The notes beneath the pieces were generated by a model. It was not told where the DNA came from. It did not search any database and saw only the letters and a list, made by a program, of their open reading frames with translations. Position numbers and translations under genes: made by a program. 64,000 nt of DNA from Orientallactaga sibirica (lineage: Eukaryota; Chordata; Mammalia; Rodentia; Dipodidae): NCBI GenBank assembly GCA_036365145.1, contig JAEOAD010000031.1:13550001-13614000 (forward strand). The letters are read 5' to 3'. Below, in pieces: positions 47,718-59,964 of this stretch (positions are counted from its first letter, which is position 1; each line of letters opens with the position of its first letter).

Positions 47718-48030
47718 GACATTATTATTCATGGGTGATGCTTAATAATACTAGAATTCCACAGATATCTTTATCATGTAAACACAAAGGAAAAGAAGTA
47801 GGAATGAAAATGTTCCAAGTATGTCACATATTTTGAGTTTTCAGCTATCAATGTATAATTCAGAGAAAATTACTGCTAAGGTTTTATTTAGATGTTTATC
47901 GTAAAGTCTCAAAATGTTATGCCACTTAATTTAGGTGTCCAACAGAACACTTCTCTAATATGGAGGAACAGCAGGGCAAATAGAAGGGCCTTAGTCACAT
48001 TTTCCAGAGCACGTTGTAAGAAAAGTGTCA

Positions 48031-48238
48031 TGGGCTGGAGGGATGGTTTAGCAGTTAGTGCACTAGCCTGCAAAGCCGAAGAACCCAGATTCAATTCCCC
48101 AGGACCCATGTTAGCCAGATGCACAAGGTGGTGCATGCATCTGGAGTTTGTTTGCAGTGGCTGGAGGCCCTGGTGTGCCCATTCTGTCTCTCTCTCTTTC
48201 TCTCCCTTTTTCTCTCTATCAAATAAATAAATAAAAAT
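48031..48238 (+). mobile_element. tRNA-derived SINE
   Basis: Head 'gggctggagggatggtttag' and (AAAT)n tail. Direct repeats aaaagtgtca at 48021-48030 and 48239-48248. Confidence 0.95.
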
Positions 48239-48249
48239 AAAAGTGTCAC

Positions 48250-49400
48250 TTCCTTGTGATGGGTAGGTAAAAACTGGTTGGGAATTGGATGTGGTACTTT
48301 TGCCATCCATCCAGTGTTCCATTCACCCATCTATCCAGTAATAAACATATATTGTATGATGACTATATGCTAACCACAGGGTGAGTTTAGTAATTCTAAA
48401 ATAAATGGTAAATTTCTTAGTCTTTGATTCTTCCCAGTCCTGGGAAGTAAATGGATAAATAGAAAAACAGAAAAGAACAACCTATGCAGGGTAAACAGAA
48501 CTAGTTGAGAAGACAATATCGAATACGGGGACACTTATTTCAGTACCAGGGTGAGCCAGGGCATGCTATCTAGAGGAGAGTCTTAACAAATGAACAAGTC
48601 TTTTCCGAGTGATAAACTGGAAGAGAAAGTGTTTTAGGCAGAAGCAAAGGCATGAAAATTTGGGTAATATCAATAAGTATAATTTAATAAGGATATAGCT
48701 TTTCTGAGAGAATAATGAGAAATACGAGAGGTAGCATAGTAACATTCAGTTAAGCAAAGCTTCGCATGCTGAACTGAATGCCTCAAAGCCTTTTTCAGAA
48801 TAAGCAAAGATGTCAAGGCAATACGTGTCATGTTATAGTTTTCTAAAAGATAACACATCAATGCTGTGGGGAAGGAAGGTTGTGGAACCCTTCTTTACTG
48901 GCAAGGACTTTTGAGGGATTTCTAAAACCTACTGCTCCAATGCCAGCCTTACCCAAAAAAGAGTAATGCAAAAGGGAGACCATGGGCGATTGTCCAGCAC
49001 TTTGGATGCATTATGCCACTTGCACATTGGATTGGAGCAGAGTGAAAATTAGTGAAGTAGAACCAAAGTGAGACTTCTATCAATGTTTTATTGACCCAAG
49101 AAATGATTTCTCATGATTGTTTCTATTATGGTCCTGTACCTTCTATATTTCTTTTAGAAGTTATCCAGTCCGATGTGCAAGCTTGTTTTGTTCATAATAG
49201 TTTTGGATATATTTTGCATAATTTTCCTAGCAATGCACACAAACACACACACACAGTAACTTAGTGACACCTGTTGGTATTGATTTTTTTAACAATTCAA
49301 TACTTAGGAATACACTGAGCATGCATTTTATATTTATCTAATATCCACAATACCAAATATGGTTCAAAACATCAGAAGGCAAGTTTACTTTTTTCAACCT
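48250..49400. other. No gene or clear repeat recognised
   Basis: AT-rich unique sequence with a short (AC)n near 49240. Confidence 0.55.
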
Positions 49401-50029
49401 GGTCTACTCTTTTCCTTGTGAATGCCTGCTGATGTTATCATTATTTTTCTGTTGGAGAGATTTTATTATTCATTCTTTAAAAGTAGATGTGTCAGCAATA
49501 AATTCTGTTCATTTTCCTGTATCTCAGAATATTTTATTTCCTTTTAATCCTTTAAGGATAATGTTGTCAGGTATAAATTTAGTGAACAGTGTTTCCACCA
49601 CCCCAGAATCTGAAAAACTAGTCATTCTTTTTCCTTCTGACTTCCAAAGTTTCAGATGGGAACTGGTGTCCTTTGAATTGAGTCACATGTAATGAATCTC
49701 CCTCCCCCCACTTACCTGTAAAGACTTTTCTTTGTCTTTAGTTTACTGAAGCTTAATCCTTTCGGTGGGCCTATCCTATTTGAGGTTCACCTACTTTTTG
49801 TATCTGTATCCTTACGTCTGTTTGGGGAAGTTTTCAGACATTAATTTTTTTTTTTTTTTTTCAGTTTTACACCCTTTCTTCTCTTCTGTTGGATACCTGG
49901 TTTTTTGTTGTAATTTCTCCAGGTCCTTGAAACCTTCCCCCTTTTCTTTACTTCCTCTTGGTCTATTTTCTCTTTCTGTCATACAGAGGAACTTTTTGTG
50001 TGTTGAAGGTACGGCGTTCTTCACTTTTG

Positions 50030-50150
50030 TTTGTTTGGTTTATTGAGACAGATTCTCACACTCTGTAGACTAGATTGGCCTGGAGCTAATAGTCTTCCTG
50101 CCTCAGCCTCCTAAGGGTGGGATTACAAGTGTGGGCCATCACACCAGGCC
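50030..50150 (-). mobile_element. B1 SINE, old
   Basis: 'tattgagacagattctcaca', 'cctgcctcagcctcctaag' and 'gggattacaagtgtgggcca' are antisense B1. Confidence 0.82.
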
Positions 50151-50604
50151 TCAGTGAATACATATGATCTGTGTGATTCAACTTTATTGGTTTTAGTTTC
50201 TGTTACCTTCACTGCATTAGTCTACATACCACTCAATTTTGGTTATTTTTTTAGTGTTATAATTTCCACTTGATTTCTTCTTATAATTTCTATTTCTTTG
50301 CTAAGATTGGATCATGTTTTCCAGGAGATTTTACAATTGAGCATGGAAGCATTTTTCACGATAGTGACGTTAAATGCCCGAGAAGCTAGTTTTAAAATCT
50401 GGGTCATCTTGGTGCCATCGGCCCTTGGTTGTCGCTTTCTAACTTAAATTGGGATCTTCCTGGTCCCTAACTCAAATGAGTTTTATTTTATCCTGAGTCT
50501 TAACACTTTGGTTATTATGTTAAGAGGCACTTGATTTTATTTGTATCTTCTGTTTTAGCAAGTAGTAGCCTTATATGGGTTCATTGTATGGGTTCTAGCC
50601 TACT

Positions 50605-50702
50605 TCTTGAAATGGGGTTTTGTTACCTAGCCTCAAACTTTTGATCCTTCTGCTCAGCCCGCCAAGTGCTGGGATTAGAGGTGACAACCATCATGCCAGG
50701 CC
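50605..50702 (-). mobile_element. B1 SINE, partial
   Basis: 'ctcaaacttttgatccttct', 'ccaagtgctgggattagagg' and 'accatcatgccaggcc' are antisense B1. The 3' end is missing. Confidence 0.8.
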
Positions 50703-51431
50703 TTTAGCCTGTGTGTTGAACTTTAATTCTAGGGACCCTTCATGTTTAGAGCTTTGACAATGCTATGCTGGTCTGGTTTACTTTCCTGGTGCAGCCAGGG
50801 CTCCTGCTCTGTTTCTTCTGGTGACATATGTAAGGGACAAAGGCATTGTCCCAGTTTGCCTGGTGTCCACAGTCTACCTTCTGTAGGGATCAGTGGAGCA
50901 GAAGTTACTGGTGAAAAGTGTTTTTAGTCCCTGGGTGGAGGGCAGAAAGACACCTGGGCTTACCTCTCCTGCTGCGGCAGTCGGCAAAGTGACCTGCACA
51001 GGGTAAGTAGAAGGAACCCCAGTGAATTATTTGGGGTTTTCTGCTCAAATGCAGGTGATCACATTACCTGCTGCTCCTGCTGCTTGCAGAGCAGGAGCTG
51101 GGATTCCCCACTCCCCAATCCCTTCAACCCAGAGAAGGGGCTTCTTCTGTCTTGAAGCTTTGGAGCACACGTCTCTCCAGAGCCCAGTCTCTATGGCCGT
51201 GAGACAACTCAGGAAAGTCACACCATTAATTCCTTAAGTCACAGGCTCTCTAGTCTGTTTGCTACCTTCTTGCCGTCTTCACAATCAGTTTCCTGTACAA
51301 CCAGTTCTGAAGTATTTAGTTTTGAGTGAGTTAGAAAAAAAGGTGAGCCTGTCTCATTTTTATTCCAGATATTTAAGTCCATTCAATGTGCCACTTTTGT
51401 CATGAAAAAAAAAAAAAAAGTTCATTAGCAC

Positions 51432-51787
51432 TATAGCTGACAGCTTCAGGTTCTCTGAGATGAACTTCCAGACCAGGCACAGTTAAGGAGGAAGGGATAT
51501 TATTTATTGAAGCTTACAGATCCAGGGGAAGTTCCATAATGGCAGGAGAAGCGGCCTGCTCTTACAGGACCAGTCAAGAGAGAGAAAAGCCACCAGCCAC
51601 ACAGCACAGCACACTTCAGGAACTCCTATTAGACACACTTTGCATATCTTTACAATGGAATCTTAAACCCACCATCACACCTTAGGATCCACCCAATGAC
51701 ATTGCCTCCAGCCAGGTCGCTAAAGATGCAAACAACAAACTAATAAAACACTGAATATATTGGGGGCCGTATGTTCAAACTACCACA
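51432..51787 (-). mobile_element. MaLR-type solo LTR, sister of the 15.3-kb copy
   Basis: 356 bp, same orientation and about 85-90% alike by eye to 15327-15715 ('cttcaggttctctgagatga', 'tccaggggaagttccataat', 'cacttcaggaactcct'). Perfect 5-bp duplication agcac at 51427-51431 and 51788-51792. The minus-strand 3' end has CA changed to TA. A deletion of about 30 bp relative to the sister explains its shorter length. Confidence 0.9.
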
Positions 51788-51884
51788 AGCACTAACTGAA
51801 CTTCTAAGTTTTCAGTATTTATAGTGTGGACAAATTTTGAAACATGCAATTTATTCTTGTAGAACAAATAGAAAATAAAATGAA

Positions 51885-52097
51885 GGAGTTAGAGTGATGG
51901 CTCATCAGTTAAGGTGTTTGTCTGCAAAGCCTAATGACTTGGGTTCAATTCTCTGCTACCCATGTAAAGCGGGTACACAAACTGGCACATACATCTGGAC
52001 TTCATTTGCAGTGGCAAGACTCCTTGGCATGCTCAATCTCTCTCTCTCTCTGTCTTCTCTGTCTCTGCTTGCAAATAAGTTTAAAAAATTTTAAAGG
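51885..52097 (+). mobile_element. tRNA-derived SINE (diverged)
   Basis: Head 'ggagttagagtgatggctca', box B-like 'gggttcaattctctg', CT-rich 3' region and T/A-rich end. Confidence 0.88.
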
Positions 52098-52099
52098 CA

Positions 52100-52860
52100 A
52101 ATAATATTCATATACAATATGATCTTAGTGATTTTGTGGGAGGTGAAATTAGTGGTAATTTTAAAAAAATTATATTTGGATTTTAAATTAAATTATAATA
52201 ACATTGAATTTATAATCTAAAAATATAGTGTCTTACTACTTAACTGGTTATTTAAAAATAATCATGACTGGAAAATTAAATGTGATCACAGGGGACAAGG
52301 CTCCAATTTTGACATGAAAAGGTTTAGGGAAGGTCATATATATATTTGTGGTTTTTTCAATCCTTGAAGAACTGCCAAGTGAGGAGAATTAAGCTTGTAA
52401 TATGCTTCTCCCAGAGGCAAAATTCAGAGTGAGGACACAAATTACAGGGAGGGACCTTTTGACTTAATTTAATAGAGACTTTATATGAAACAAATTTGTT
52501 CATCAATGGCATTACCACTTGTCAAGTATATTAAAGAGTTTTGTGTGATGAAAAGTCCTTCAAGGTGAGATTTTTGTCTATTTTTCCCAGTGCATCCCTG
52601 GCTTTCTAATTATCTAGTATAATAAGTGAGAATGTCTGACTGAAATTTGACTATGAGATGGAAAATGCATTTATCTTGTTGGAAAAAGTTGTAGACTGAG
52701 AGTGAACAGTTACTATGGCTACTTTGCTATTTGTCTTTCCTTTGAAGGGAACAGAGACCTCTTTGGGATATGAGCTCTACTGTGGAGGTGGTGGAGGGCA
52801 GATTACCTTCTTTTCTCCCCCCTCTCACTTTATGAGTCCCGTTTGATAGGAAAAACAAAC
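52100..52860. other. No gene or clear repeat recognised
   Basis: AT-rich sequence without notable frames. Confidence 0.5.
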
Positions 52861-52865
52861 AAATG

Positions 52866-53000
52866 CAATGCTGCTCACCACAACATCTGTTCCTGGTCTT
52901 GCCCAAATCTTGATCTCCTTGGCAAGCAGATGAGGATTCAACCCCTGAACAATTATGTGTCTAATAGCTTTAAGCAATCTAAGAAGGTGCTCTGAATCAC
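52866..53000 (-). repeat. L1-associated repeat, related to 54690-54800
   Basis: 'gcccaaatcttgatctcctt', 'caacccctgaacaa' and 'tgtgtctaatagcttta' recur in the same order at 54711-54785 ('gtccaaatcttgatcctctt', 'ctacccctggata', 'tgtgtctaacagcttca'). Since the latter lies within antisense L1, this is probably a smaller piece of the same element. Confidence 0.55.
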
Positions 53001-53004
53001 AAAG

Positions 53005-53825
53005 ATTTGAAAGGTGGTCTGTAGACTTAACTGCATGGTGGGTTGGTGGAGGGGCTAGGGCCATGGGTTCAAATGTTTGTGCTGTAGCTTATGTACTGTA
53101 TCACAGTGAGTTACCTACTGTTCTGGGCCAATCCCCACAGATGGGGCGTTCAGGAGGTATGTCCATGTTTTGTCAAGCATTGTGTTTGGTCTGTGCCAGT
53201 GGCTTTAAAATCATGCTTGCATAAACCTAAGGGACTGACAAATTGCTTCAGGATCATTTGTAAAAAGAGAAAGGAATTGTGGGAACTTCAGCTTTTGTGC
53301 TTGCAAAAATCAACACACAGACAAAACAATGAGGTAGAGAATAAGCTTTGGAGAGGAATTCTGAGTAGAGATTCAATTATTTTAGGTGCATCTCTTGTAT
53401 AGCTTTAGCCATACAACCTGTTTAGTTTTCTGTTTTGCATCTGAGCAATTTAAAACATTTCCTTGCAGAGAAGCAAAGCCAAGGCCATATCTCAGCACCC
53501 GTCAAAAGAGCCACAGGCCTCCCTCAGTTCAGAACATGAAAAGATCTTTGAATGGATGCATTTTGCCTGCATCGAATAAAAATATTGAGTGTTCCTTTAA
53601 GAACATATGAACCTTAAAATCCGTTAATTTGCAGGATGAGCGTAAATCCTGCTGTTTCTTTCTGCTAGGGGTTTCAAGGAATGGAGCCAGCATGAGGATG
53701 TGCACGGAAAGAAAACTGAAGGGGGAATGCAGAAAATCCCTGGTCAGTGGGGCTTCCTCCTCCTGTAGTGTTCAGCGAATCTTCCTGCATCCCTCGATAT
53801 ACTTTCATGAGTATTGTCCTTTCTG
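53005..53825. other. No gene or clear repeat recognised
   Basis: Unique-looking. Frames of 74-103 codons overlap each other without recognisable domains. Confidence 0.5.
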
Positions 53826-53831
53826 TTTTTT

Positions 53832-53887
53832 TTTTTTTTTATTTATTTGAGAGTGACAGACAGAGAGAGAAAGAGGGAGGGAGGGGG

Positions 53888-53921
<34 letters not shown>

Positions 53922-54069
53922 CCCAGGGATTCCAGCCACTGCAAACGGACTCCAGATGCATGCACCACCTTGTGCATATGGTCTATGTGGGTCCTGGGGA
54001 ATAGAGTCTCGAACCAGCATCCTTAGGCTTCATAAGCAAGTGCTTAACCACCAAGCCATCTCTCTAGCC
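53832..54069 (-). mobile_element. tRNA-derived SINE
   Basis: T run 53826-53840, GA/GGGA-rich block to 53913, then the antisense body ending 'ccatctctctagcccc'. Short flanking repeats tctgttt on both sides. Confidence 0.93.
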
Positions 54070-54080
54070 CCTCTGTTTGG

Positions 54081-54197
54081 TTTTTTTTTTTTTTTTTGAG
54101 ACAAGGAACTACTCTCTAGCTCATGTTAGTCTTGAATTCACAATGTCATTCAATCTCTCAAGTGCTGGAATTACAAGCATGCATCACTATGGCCAGG
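54081..54197 (-). mobile_element. B1 SINE, partial
   Basis: T run 54081-54097, 'gagacaaggaactactctct', 'tctcaagtgctggaattaca' and 'atcactatggccagg'. Diverged antisense B1 directly after the previous SINE. Confidence 0.82.
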
Positions 54198-54399
54198 TTA
54201 ATTTTATCTTTTTTTAAAAATTTCCTCGCTATCTTCTAACAACCTTTTTGTGGACATATAAACCTATTTTTTTTTCTTTCAAAAAATGAACTCACCGAGG
54301 ACCAAAAGAGAGACTATTTATCTGGACCAAAGCGCTAGTGAACAGATGGGCCCCTTTCCCTCTCAGCCACTACCTCATAACATCTTGGCTTAATTTGTA

Positions 54400-55280
54400 C
54401 ATAACACAGTGCATTGGTTTTGCTTGTTGCACTATATATCACTGGAATTGCCCAGTGTGTACTCTTTGGGGTCCCTTTCCTCTTCAATGTGCCGCTTATG
54501 AGTCTCTGCTGTCATATATAACAATGGTGCTTTCCCCTCACTGCTCTCTAGAATTCCATTATGTTAATGTACCACATACTTTGACATTCTAATATTGAAG
54601 TCCATATGGGCTTTCCCCCAGCTTAGGCTAGTGGGAATGACATGGCTGTGAATGTTCTGGTGCAGGACCCTAAGGTCCTGCACTATACTGTCATCTGGTC
54701 CTTGACTTGTCCAAATCTTGATCCTCTTAGCAACTCAATGAAATTTCTACCCCTGGATATCTTTGTGTCTAACAGCTTCACCAATATCTATTTTTGGTAC
54801 GATGTTTTAATTTTGTTCTGATCTGATCCGTGTGAAATAGAACCCCCCTATTATTTTAAATTGCATTTCCTTTGTTGAAGAGTAAAATTGAAGCAAGTTT
54901 TCATACATTTACTAATTAGGGTTTCTTTCTGAATCACTGCTTCACGTATATCCCCTGTTCTTTGAGATTAACTCTCATCAATTTGAAGGTTCTGAACAAT
55001 AAATAAATGTTGATTTTGAATGGTAGGTTTAGCAATTTTCACAAGAACTTTTGCTGAGAGCTGGAGAGTGGAGACAACAGAACCACCTTTGATTTAAACA
55101 GGATTATGTGCATTATAGTCATTATCTTGTCTGAGGAGTTTTGTATTTACTTTAATTACTATATTTTATCTTTCAAAGATTTCAAGTTATTTCTGTGCAA
55201 TTTTGAAAATTAGCATTCTTTGACAATTTTTTTGCCTTTAAATTGTATGTTAGTCCTTCATCTGTTTGATCAAACTACTA
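54400..55280 (-). mobile_element. L1 3'-end fragment, antisense
   Basis: 'aattccattatgttaatgta', 'gctgtgaatgttctggtgca', 'tgtgaaatagaaccccccta', 'aattgcatttcctttgttga' and 'gtatgttagtccttcatctg' keep the antisense order of the L1 3' region (the segment seen in sense at 1-600). Heavily diverged. Confidence 0.68.
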
Positions 55281-55284
55281 AAAA

Positions 55285-55815
55285 TACTTATTATATACTT
55301 ACTGTCAGGACATGTCAGAACATTAATGTCATTTTGAATTTGTTAATATTCCAATAGTTGTTGTTTCTATTAGATATATTATCTTGTATATTTAAAGCAT
55401 GTTGCCATTTTGCTTTGTTGACATGTTGAACAGTACAATTATTTTATACTTTTCCTCCCTTCCCTCCTCTTCCCTCGCTCATATCCTCTCTCCCCTCCTT
55501 CTCCTCATTCCTTTTCCCAGAGACAAGACAGAAAAGTTATTCAGTGAAGAAGACAGTACAAGTAGCCCACACTGGTTATTAGAAAGGACATGCCAGCATT
55601 GTAGAAGATAGAATGAAGAAGTTTCATTCGTACATTAGAAACCAGGGTGGTATATATATGTAAAGTAATTGGGGAAATTTTTGATTCTATCCCTGTTTTT
55701 AAGTGAACTTCTATTGTTTTCAATAAAGTAAGAATATGGACATAACTTGGTATCAGCTTATAAATCATTTAAAAATATGCGACTCTTCTCCATTACTTTC
55801 CTAGACACCTATTTA
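55285..55815. other. Unassigned sequence with a CT-rich tract
   Basis: Polypyrimidine run at about 55450-55520. No gene recognised. Confidence 0.5.
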
Positions 55816-55823
55816 TACCTGTC

Positions 55824-56178
55824 TGTTGCAGTTTGCTTGGCATTGCTTGGAGAAAGCACGTGACCAAGAGTAGCTTGTGGAAGGAAAGGGTTTATTTTGG
55901 CTTGCTTACAGACTTGAGGGTAAGCTCCAGGACAGCAGAGGAAAAACGATGACATGAGCAGAGGGTAGATATCACCATCTGGCCAAGATGAAGTGGACAA
56001 CAGTAGCAAGAGACTGTGGCAAACACTGGCAAGGAAAAGCTGGCTATAACACCCATAAGCCCACCCCTAACAATACACTGCCTCCAGGGGGCTCCAATTC
56101 TTAAATTGCCACAAACTGGGGACCTAGCATTCAGAGCACATACGCTTATGGGGGTCACCTGAATCAAACCATCATACA
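55824..56178 (-). mobile_element. MaLR-type solo LTR
   Basis: 355 bp with TG...CA ends. Minus strand starts 'tgtatgatggtttgattcag', then 'aggtccccagtttgtggca', 'tgttaggggtgggctta', and ends with 'aagccaaaataaaccctttc', a polyadenylation signal context typical of ORR1/MT-like LTRs. A clean 5-bp duplication is not visible (gtc adjoins both ends out of register). Confidence 0.85.
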
Positions 56179-56387
56179 GTCTAACCCTGGGCAGGGACCA
56201 GCAGCCTGTTGATTCCTGAAGCATCTGACAGGCTTGAAGAAGACCCCATTTGCCACTGGATGAGAACAGGGTTTAGAGTCACCACACTGTGTTTGACTCT
56301 GGGACTATTTACTAACTTTTAATCCTGGATAATTATTTCAAACCTAAGGTAGGAATTTTTTTTAACTTTATTTTATGTATTATAATA

Positions 56388-56625
56388 GGAGCTGGAGAGA
56401 AGGCTTAGTGGTTAAGGTACTTGCCTGAAAAGCCAAAGTACCCTGGTTCAATTCCCCAGTGCCTATGTACAGCCAGAGTGGTATAGAGTGCATAGAGTGG
56501 TACATGTATCTGGAGTTTGTTTGCAGTGGTTAAAGGCTCTAGTGTGCCCGTTCTCTCTCTCTCTCTCTATTGTTTCTCTCTCTCTCTCTCTCAAAAATAA
56601 ATAAAAGCAAAAGATAAAAAATAAA
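56388..56625 (+). mobile_element. tRNA-derived SINE
   Basis: Head 'ggagctggagagaaggctta', 'ggttcaattccccagtgcc', a short internal duplication ('agagtggtatagagtgcat') and a long CT-rich 3' region (56550-56592) with an A-rich tail. Confidence 0.93.
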
Positions 56626-56644
56626 TAATATTATATAATATAAC

Positions 56645-57450
56645 AGGTTATATTTTATCCCCTTGACCATGTTCTGGTTTGCCTGGTGGTCCTTCTCAGT
56701 GGGATTATGGTGGGGTCACTGTCATGAAGGCCTGTGTCAGTCCCTGTGGGGTAGTAGGGGATGTGTACCTTAGGATATTCCTACCCACTCTGTGGTTCTT
56801 AGGCTCTTTCTGCCCCTCACCCACAATGATCCTCAAGCCATGGCAGGCCTGTTTGAAGTCTTATTTAGTGTTGAGATCTCTGTAGCCTCTGGATTTCTGG
56901 TTGATGGGTTTTGATCAATCACCATGTCTATCAACATCGCCCTGGGGCTAGTTGGCAGGCTAGCAGTAAGAGCAATATTCATCTTGCTTCTTCCTCTGCA
57001 ATTTCTCCTGGGCCCTGGCAGATGTAGTAGAGGTGGATCCTCTCATGGTGGGTAGTCAGCTATCTTCTTGTCTTATTGATGGATCTTTGTTTTCCTCCAT
57101 TTTCTCTGCCATCTGTAAGAAAACAGATTCTCCAATCAGGAGTGAGAGCAGGTTGGGTTAAATGGGATACACAAAGTTATTTGAGAGATTTTTAGTGTGC
57201 AAACCCACCCTTCTCTAGAGAGCAGGGGAGGCTTCTCTCTGATGTCAGAGTTTCCTGACCATGGGATTCTAATTTGGTTTCCACTATCAGATATGAGTTC
57301 TCTCCCACGTAGTATGCCTTACATTCAATCAGAGAACAGTTGGTTACCCACAGAGGCTGTGTGCCACTATTGCACAAGTTTGTATTTCTTTTGTCCAGCT
57401 GGTTGATTTTGTCGTCTGTAGGGTCCCCTGATTATTCATGCTGTTTAAGA
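56645..57450 (-). mobile_element. Rodent L1 3' UTR fragment, antisense
   Basis: 'ctctttctgcccctcaccca', 'tgggccctggcag', 'aaacagattctccaatcagg', 'catgggattctaatttgg' and 'ggttacccacagaggctgtg' match the antisense 3' UTR blocks seen at 37.2 and 31.3 kb. Confidence 0.78.
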
Positions 57451-57454
57451 AAGG

Positions 57455-59355
57455 AATTTTTAAGAGAAGTAAAGTATCATATGACAGCTAGTAAAGGTGA
57501 CAGTTGTAAATTTTCTGGATGGGTATTCAATAGTCAGCTTCTAAATGTACTGTTTTCTATTCACAACCATCCATGTTGGATGGTTTGACTAACTTCTCTA
57601 GGTCTTCTAGACTATAACAGTGAAAATATGTGAACTGCATTCTGTGGTCAGGGTTAAAAGATAACCAATCACCAACCCTTTGGAAGAATATTGTAAAATG
57701 AGAAATGATTTAAATATAAGAAGCCTCTTTTCCTGATTCAGTATCACTGGTACTAAATTGCTTTTGTGTCATAATGTGTGTGTGTGTGTGTGGGTGTGTG
57801 TGTGTGTGAAAAGCAGACACTTTGCCCAATTCCAGGGCTTTTTAGCACATATTAAGTATTCAACACAAATTTCCAGCATGAATATTAATTTTTGTTATAC
57901 TATTGATGTTATTTAAATAAACTGAACTTTTTCTATTTTTTTTTTTTTTTTTACTTTTACCCTGGTTACCTCGACTCTTCCTTCTTCTCAGAACCTAACA
58001 CCTACTCTTTTATCTTCTTCAGCATCATATTGCTAAATCCACTAATGTTTGCATTTATTCCATGCACATTGAGCCAGTGTTGCAATGTTCTCTTAAATTC
58101 TCCTTCACTTTGGTGATGCTGTCAGCATCTTTGGGACATTTTCTTTGGGGTCAGAACAGATGGCCAAGTAGCTTATCTCTTCATGGCTGGCTACCTACTT
58201 GCACCATGAACTTGACTGGAGAATTAAATATGGCAACTTTAACATTTAATTGCACAAGAGAGGCACTGTTATCAGTCGATGTGAATCAATGTGTTTACTC
58301 TTTCATCTGTTTCCAGGACTGTAGTTATCAGTCCCCAGCCATTTCCAATTCTAGGGTTTCACTGATGAGTTGTGCCATTTGCTGGCTCAGTAACTTTTTG
58401 ATGACTACATTAAATGTTATCAAGCATCAACCAATTTTTTGAATCAGCACTATAATTTGAATGTTACTTAGAGAAAATTTTATCTTTTATCTACAATGAA
58501 CTGCAACTTCATAAGTATTTACCCTCATGGAAAAATTGTCCATGTTATATAAAATAACACACTATGCTAAAAACCTTACTGTAAAATCCTCATTAATTTA
58601 TTCTGAGAGAAAAAAAATTCTATGAAAGTCAGTGTGGACTGTTTACTGTTTTCCTACCTCCATAATATTGTCTTGGTTTTTATTTGTTTAAGTACTTCCC
58701 TGAACCTAAAAATGATCTTTTTCTTACTGAAGAATGTCTACTGGTACTTCAAAGTTTCAAACACCATATCCTTCACACAATTTTCTTCAGTGCTTGAACT
58801 GAACTTATTTCCTTTATAATTACACAGCTCTCCTTTTAAATTTTTTGAAAAACTTTTCTGTGAAGAATATCATCTCACTGAGCACTAGAAAATGGATATT
58901 ATCCATGAAATGTGTGTGCTTTGACAGTGATTATAAGATAGAATATATGTTTCAGTATAAAGTATTACACTGCAATGTAAATATCAAAGATGGTTTAAAC
59001 TTTATAGGCTCTTGTATTAAATAGGTACCTAAAAACAGCTTTGATGCTGTTGAACTGGGCCACAATTATGACATTATGTAAATATCCCATTTTTTGTTAA
59101 AATAGGTCTATGTGTATATAGAACAATATATGAAAAGTTGATCCACAGAATATTGGTAATGTTTGACTTAGATTTTAGGATTGAAAAATAATCCCTAGTG
59201 AGAGAATTCAGATGATAGAAGTTCATGGGAGGCTGCCAGGAGCATTGATATATCTGTCTAAATCACAGTACACTTGCAGATAAAAATCCTAAACATGAAA
59301 GGGCGGGTGCAGATGTCACTTATAAGGTGTTACTAAAGCCATTCTAATGAAAACT
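57455..59355. other. No gene recognised; two simple repeats
   Basis: AT-rich. (GT)n at 57775-57808 and a T run at about 57938-57952. The 126-codon frame at 58062-58442 has no recognisable domain and is of chance length. Confidence 0.5.
57775..57808. repeat. (GT)n microsatellite, interrupted
   Basis: GT units with one GG interruption near 57792. Confidence 0.95.
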
Positions 59356-59359
59356 CTTT

Positions 59360-59498
59360 TGGTTTTTGTTTGTTTGTTTGTTTGTTTTTAGATAGGGTCC
59401 TACTCTGTAGTCCCAGACTGGCTTCAAACTCACAGTGGTACTCCTACTTCTGCCTCCCTAATGATGGCATTACAGACATGTAATCACCATGCCTAGCT
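59360..59498 (-). mobile_element. B1 SINE with (GTTT)n tail
   Basis: 'gatagggtcctactctgta', 'ctggcttcaaactcacagtg' and 'tgcctccctaatgatggcat' are antisense B1. The tail is (GTTT)n at 59361-59389. Similar 'ctttggttt' strings flank it. Confidence 0.88.
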
Positions 59499-59504
59499 TT
59501 GGTT

Positions 59505-59960
59505 TATTTTGTGGGATTTTGTTGCTGTTCTTTTGTATTGTCCTCCTTCCACCATCACTCTCTCTAAAGAACTTTTAAGAGTATGGTGGTAACAGATAGT
59601 ACAATGTTTGTGATTGTTGAGAAATAAAAATTGATGACTCTGTCCACATTAAAAAAAGAATATTTTCAGAGTAAGAATATGTAGAAAACTTGTATTGGCT
59701 ACATATGTCATGCACTTCAACTATAGTTTTGTGGGTCTCCAATGCACCTACAATGGCAAAGCTCATAATGTTAAAAGAGTAAATACTGTGCAAGGATCAT
59801 GGGGACTTCTTGTGAAGTGGTTTGTGGATCATGGGGTCACCTTGTGTGCCCTTTGTTTCCTGTTACTGAAAATAGTCTTGTATTGGAACGGTTACATGCA
59901 GTCTTTACTAATGATCTGTGAGCTAGGCCTTCTACATCACTATTTAGCCCTTATCTTTAA
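59505..59960. other. No gene or clear repeat recognised
   Basis: AT-rich. Overlapping opposite-strand frames of 72 and 97 codons have no recognisable product. Confidence 0.5.
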
Positions 59961-59964
59961 TATA

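Larger units (their letters stand above)
49410..51310 (-). mobile_element. Ancient L1M/HAL1-like LINE, antisense
   Basis: Antisense L1 order along +: 'aaaggataatgttgtcagg', 'cttctgacttccaaagtttc', 'ttggggaagttttcagacat', 'ataatttccacttgatttct', 'gggtcatcttggtgccatc' and 'ttggttattatgttaagagg', then a 5' UTR-like CT/GC-richer stretch (50730-51310). Two B1 pieces interrupt it (50030-50150, 50605-50702). All frames are broken. Confidence 0.75.

Noticed and set aside
47909..48330. Overlapping 79-137-codon frames
   Set aside because: All run through the plus-strand SINE at 48031-48238.
55824..56178. Claimed target duplication for this LTR
   Set aside because: gtc adjoins both ends, but not in register with 5-bp flanks, so I do not claim a duplication.
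58062..58442. 126-codon plus-strand frame
   Set aside because: Rich in Ser, Leu and Cys as expected of random AT-rich DNA; no domain, and no signals around it.
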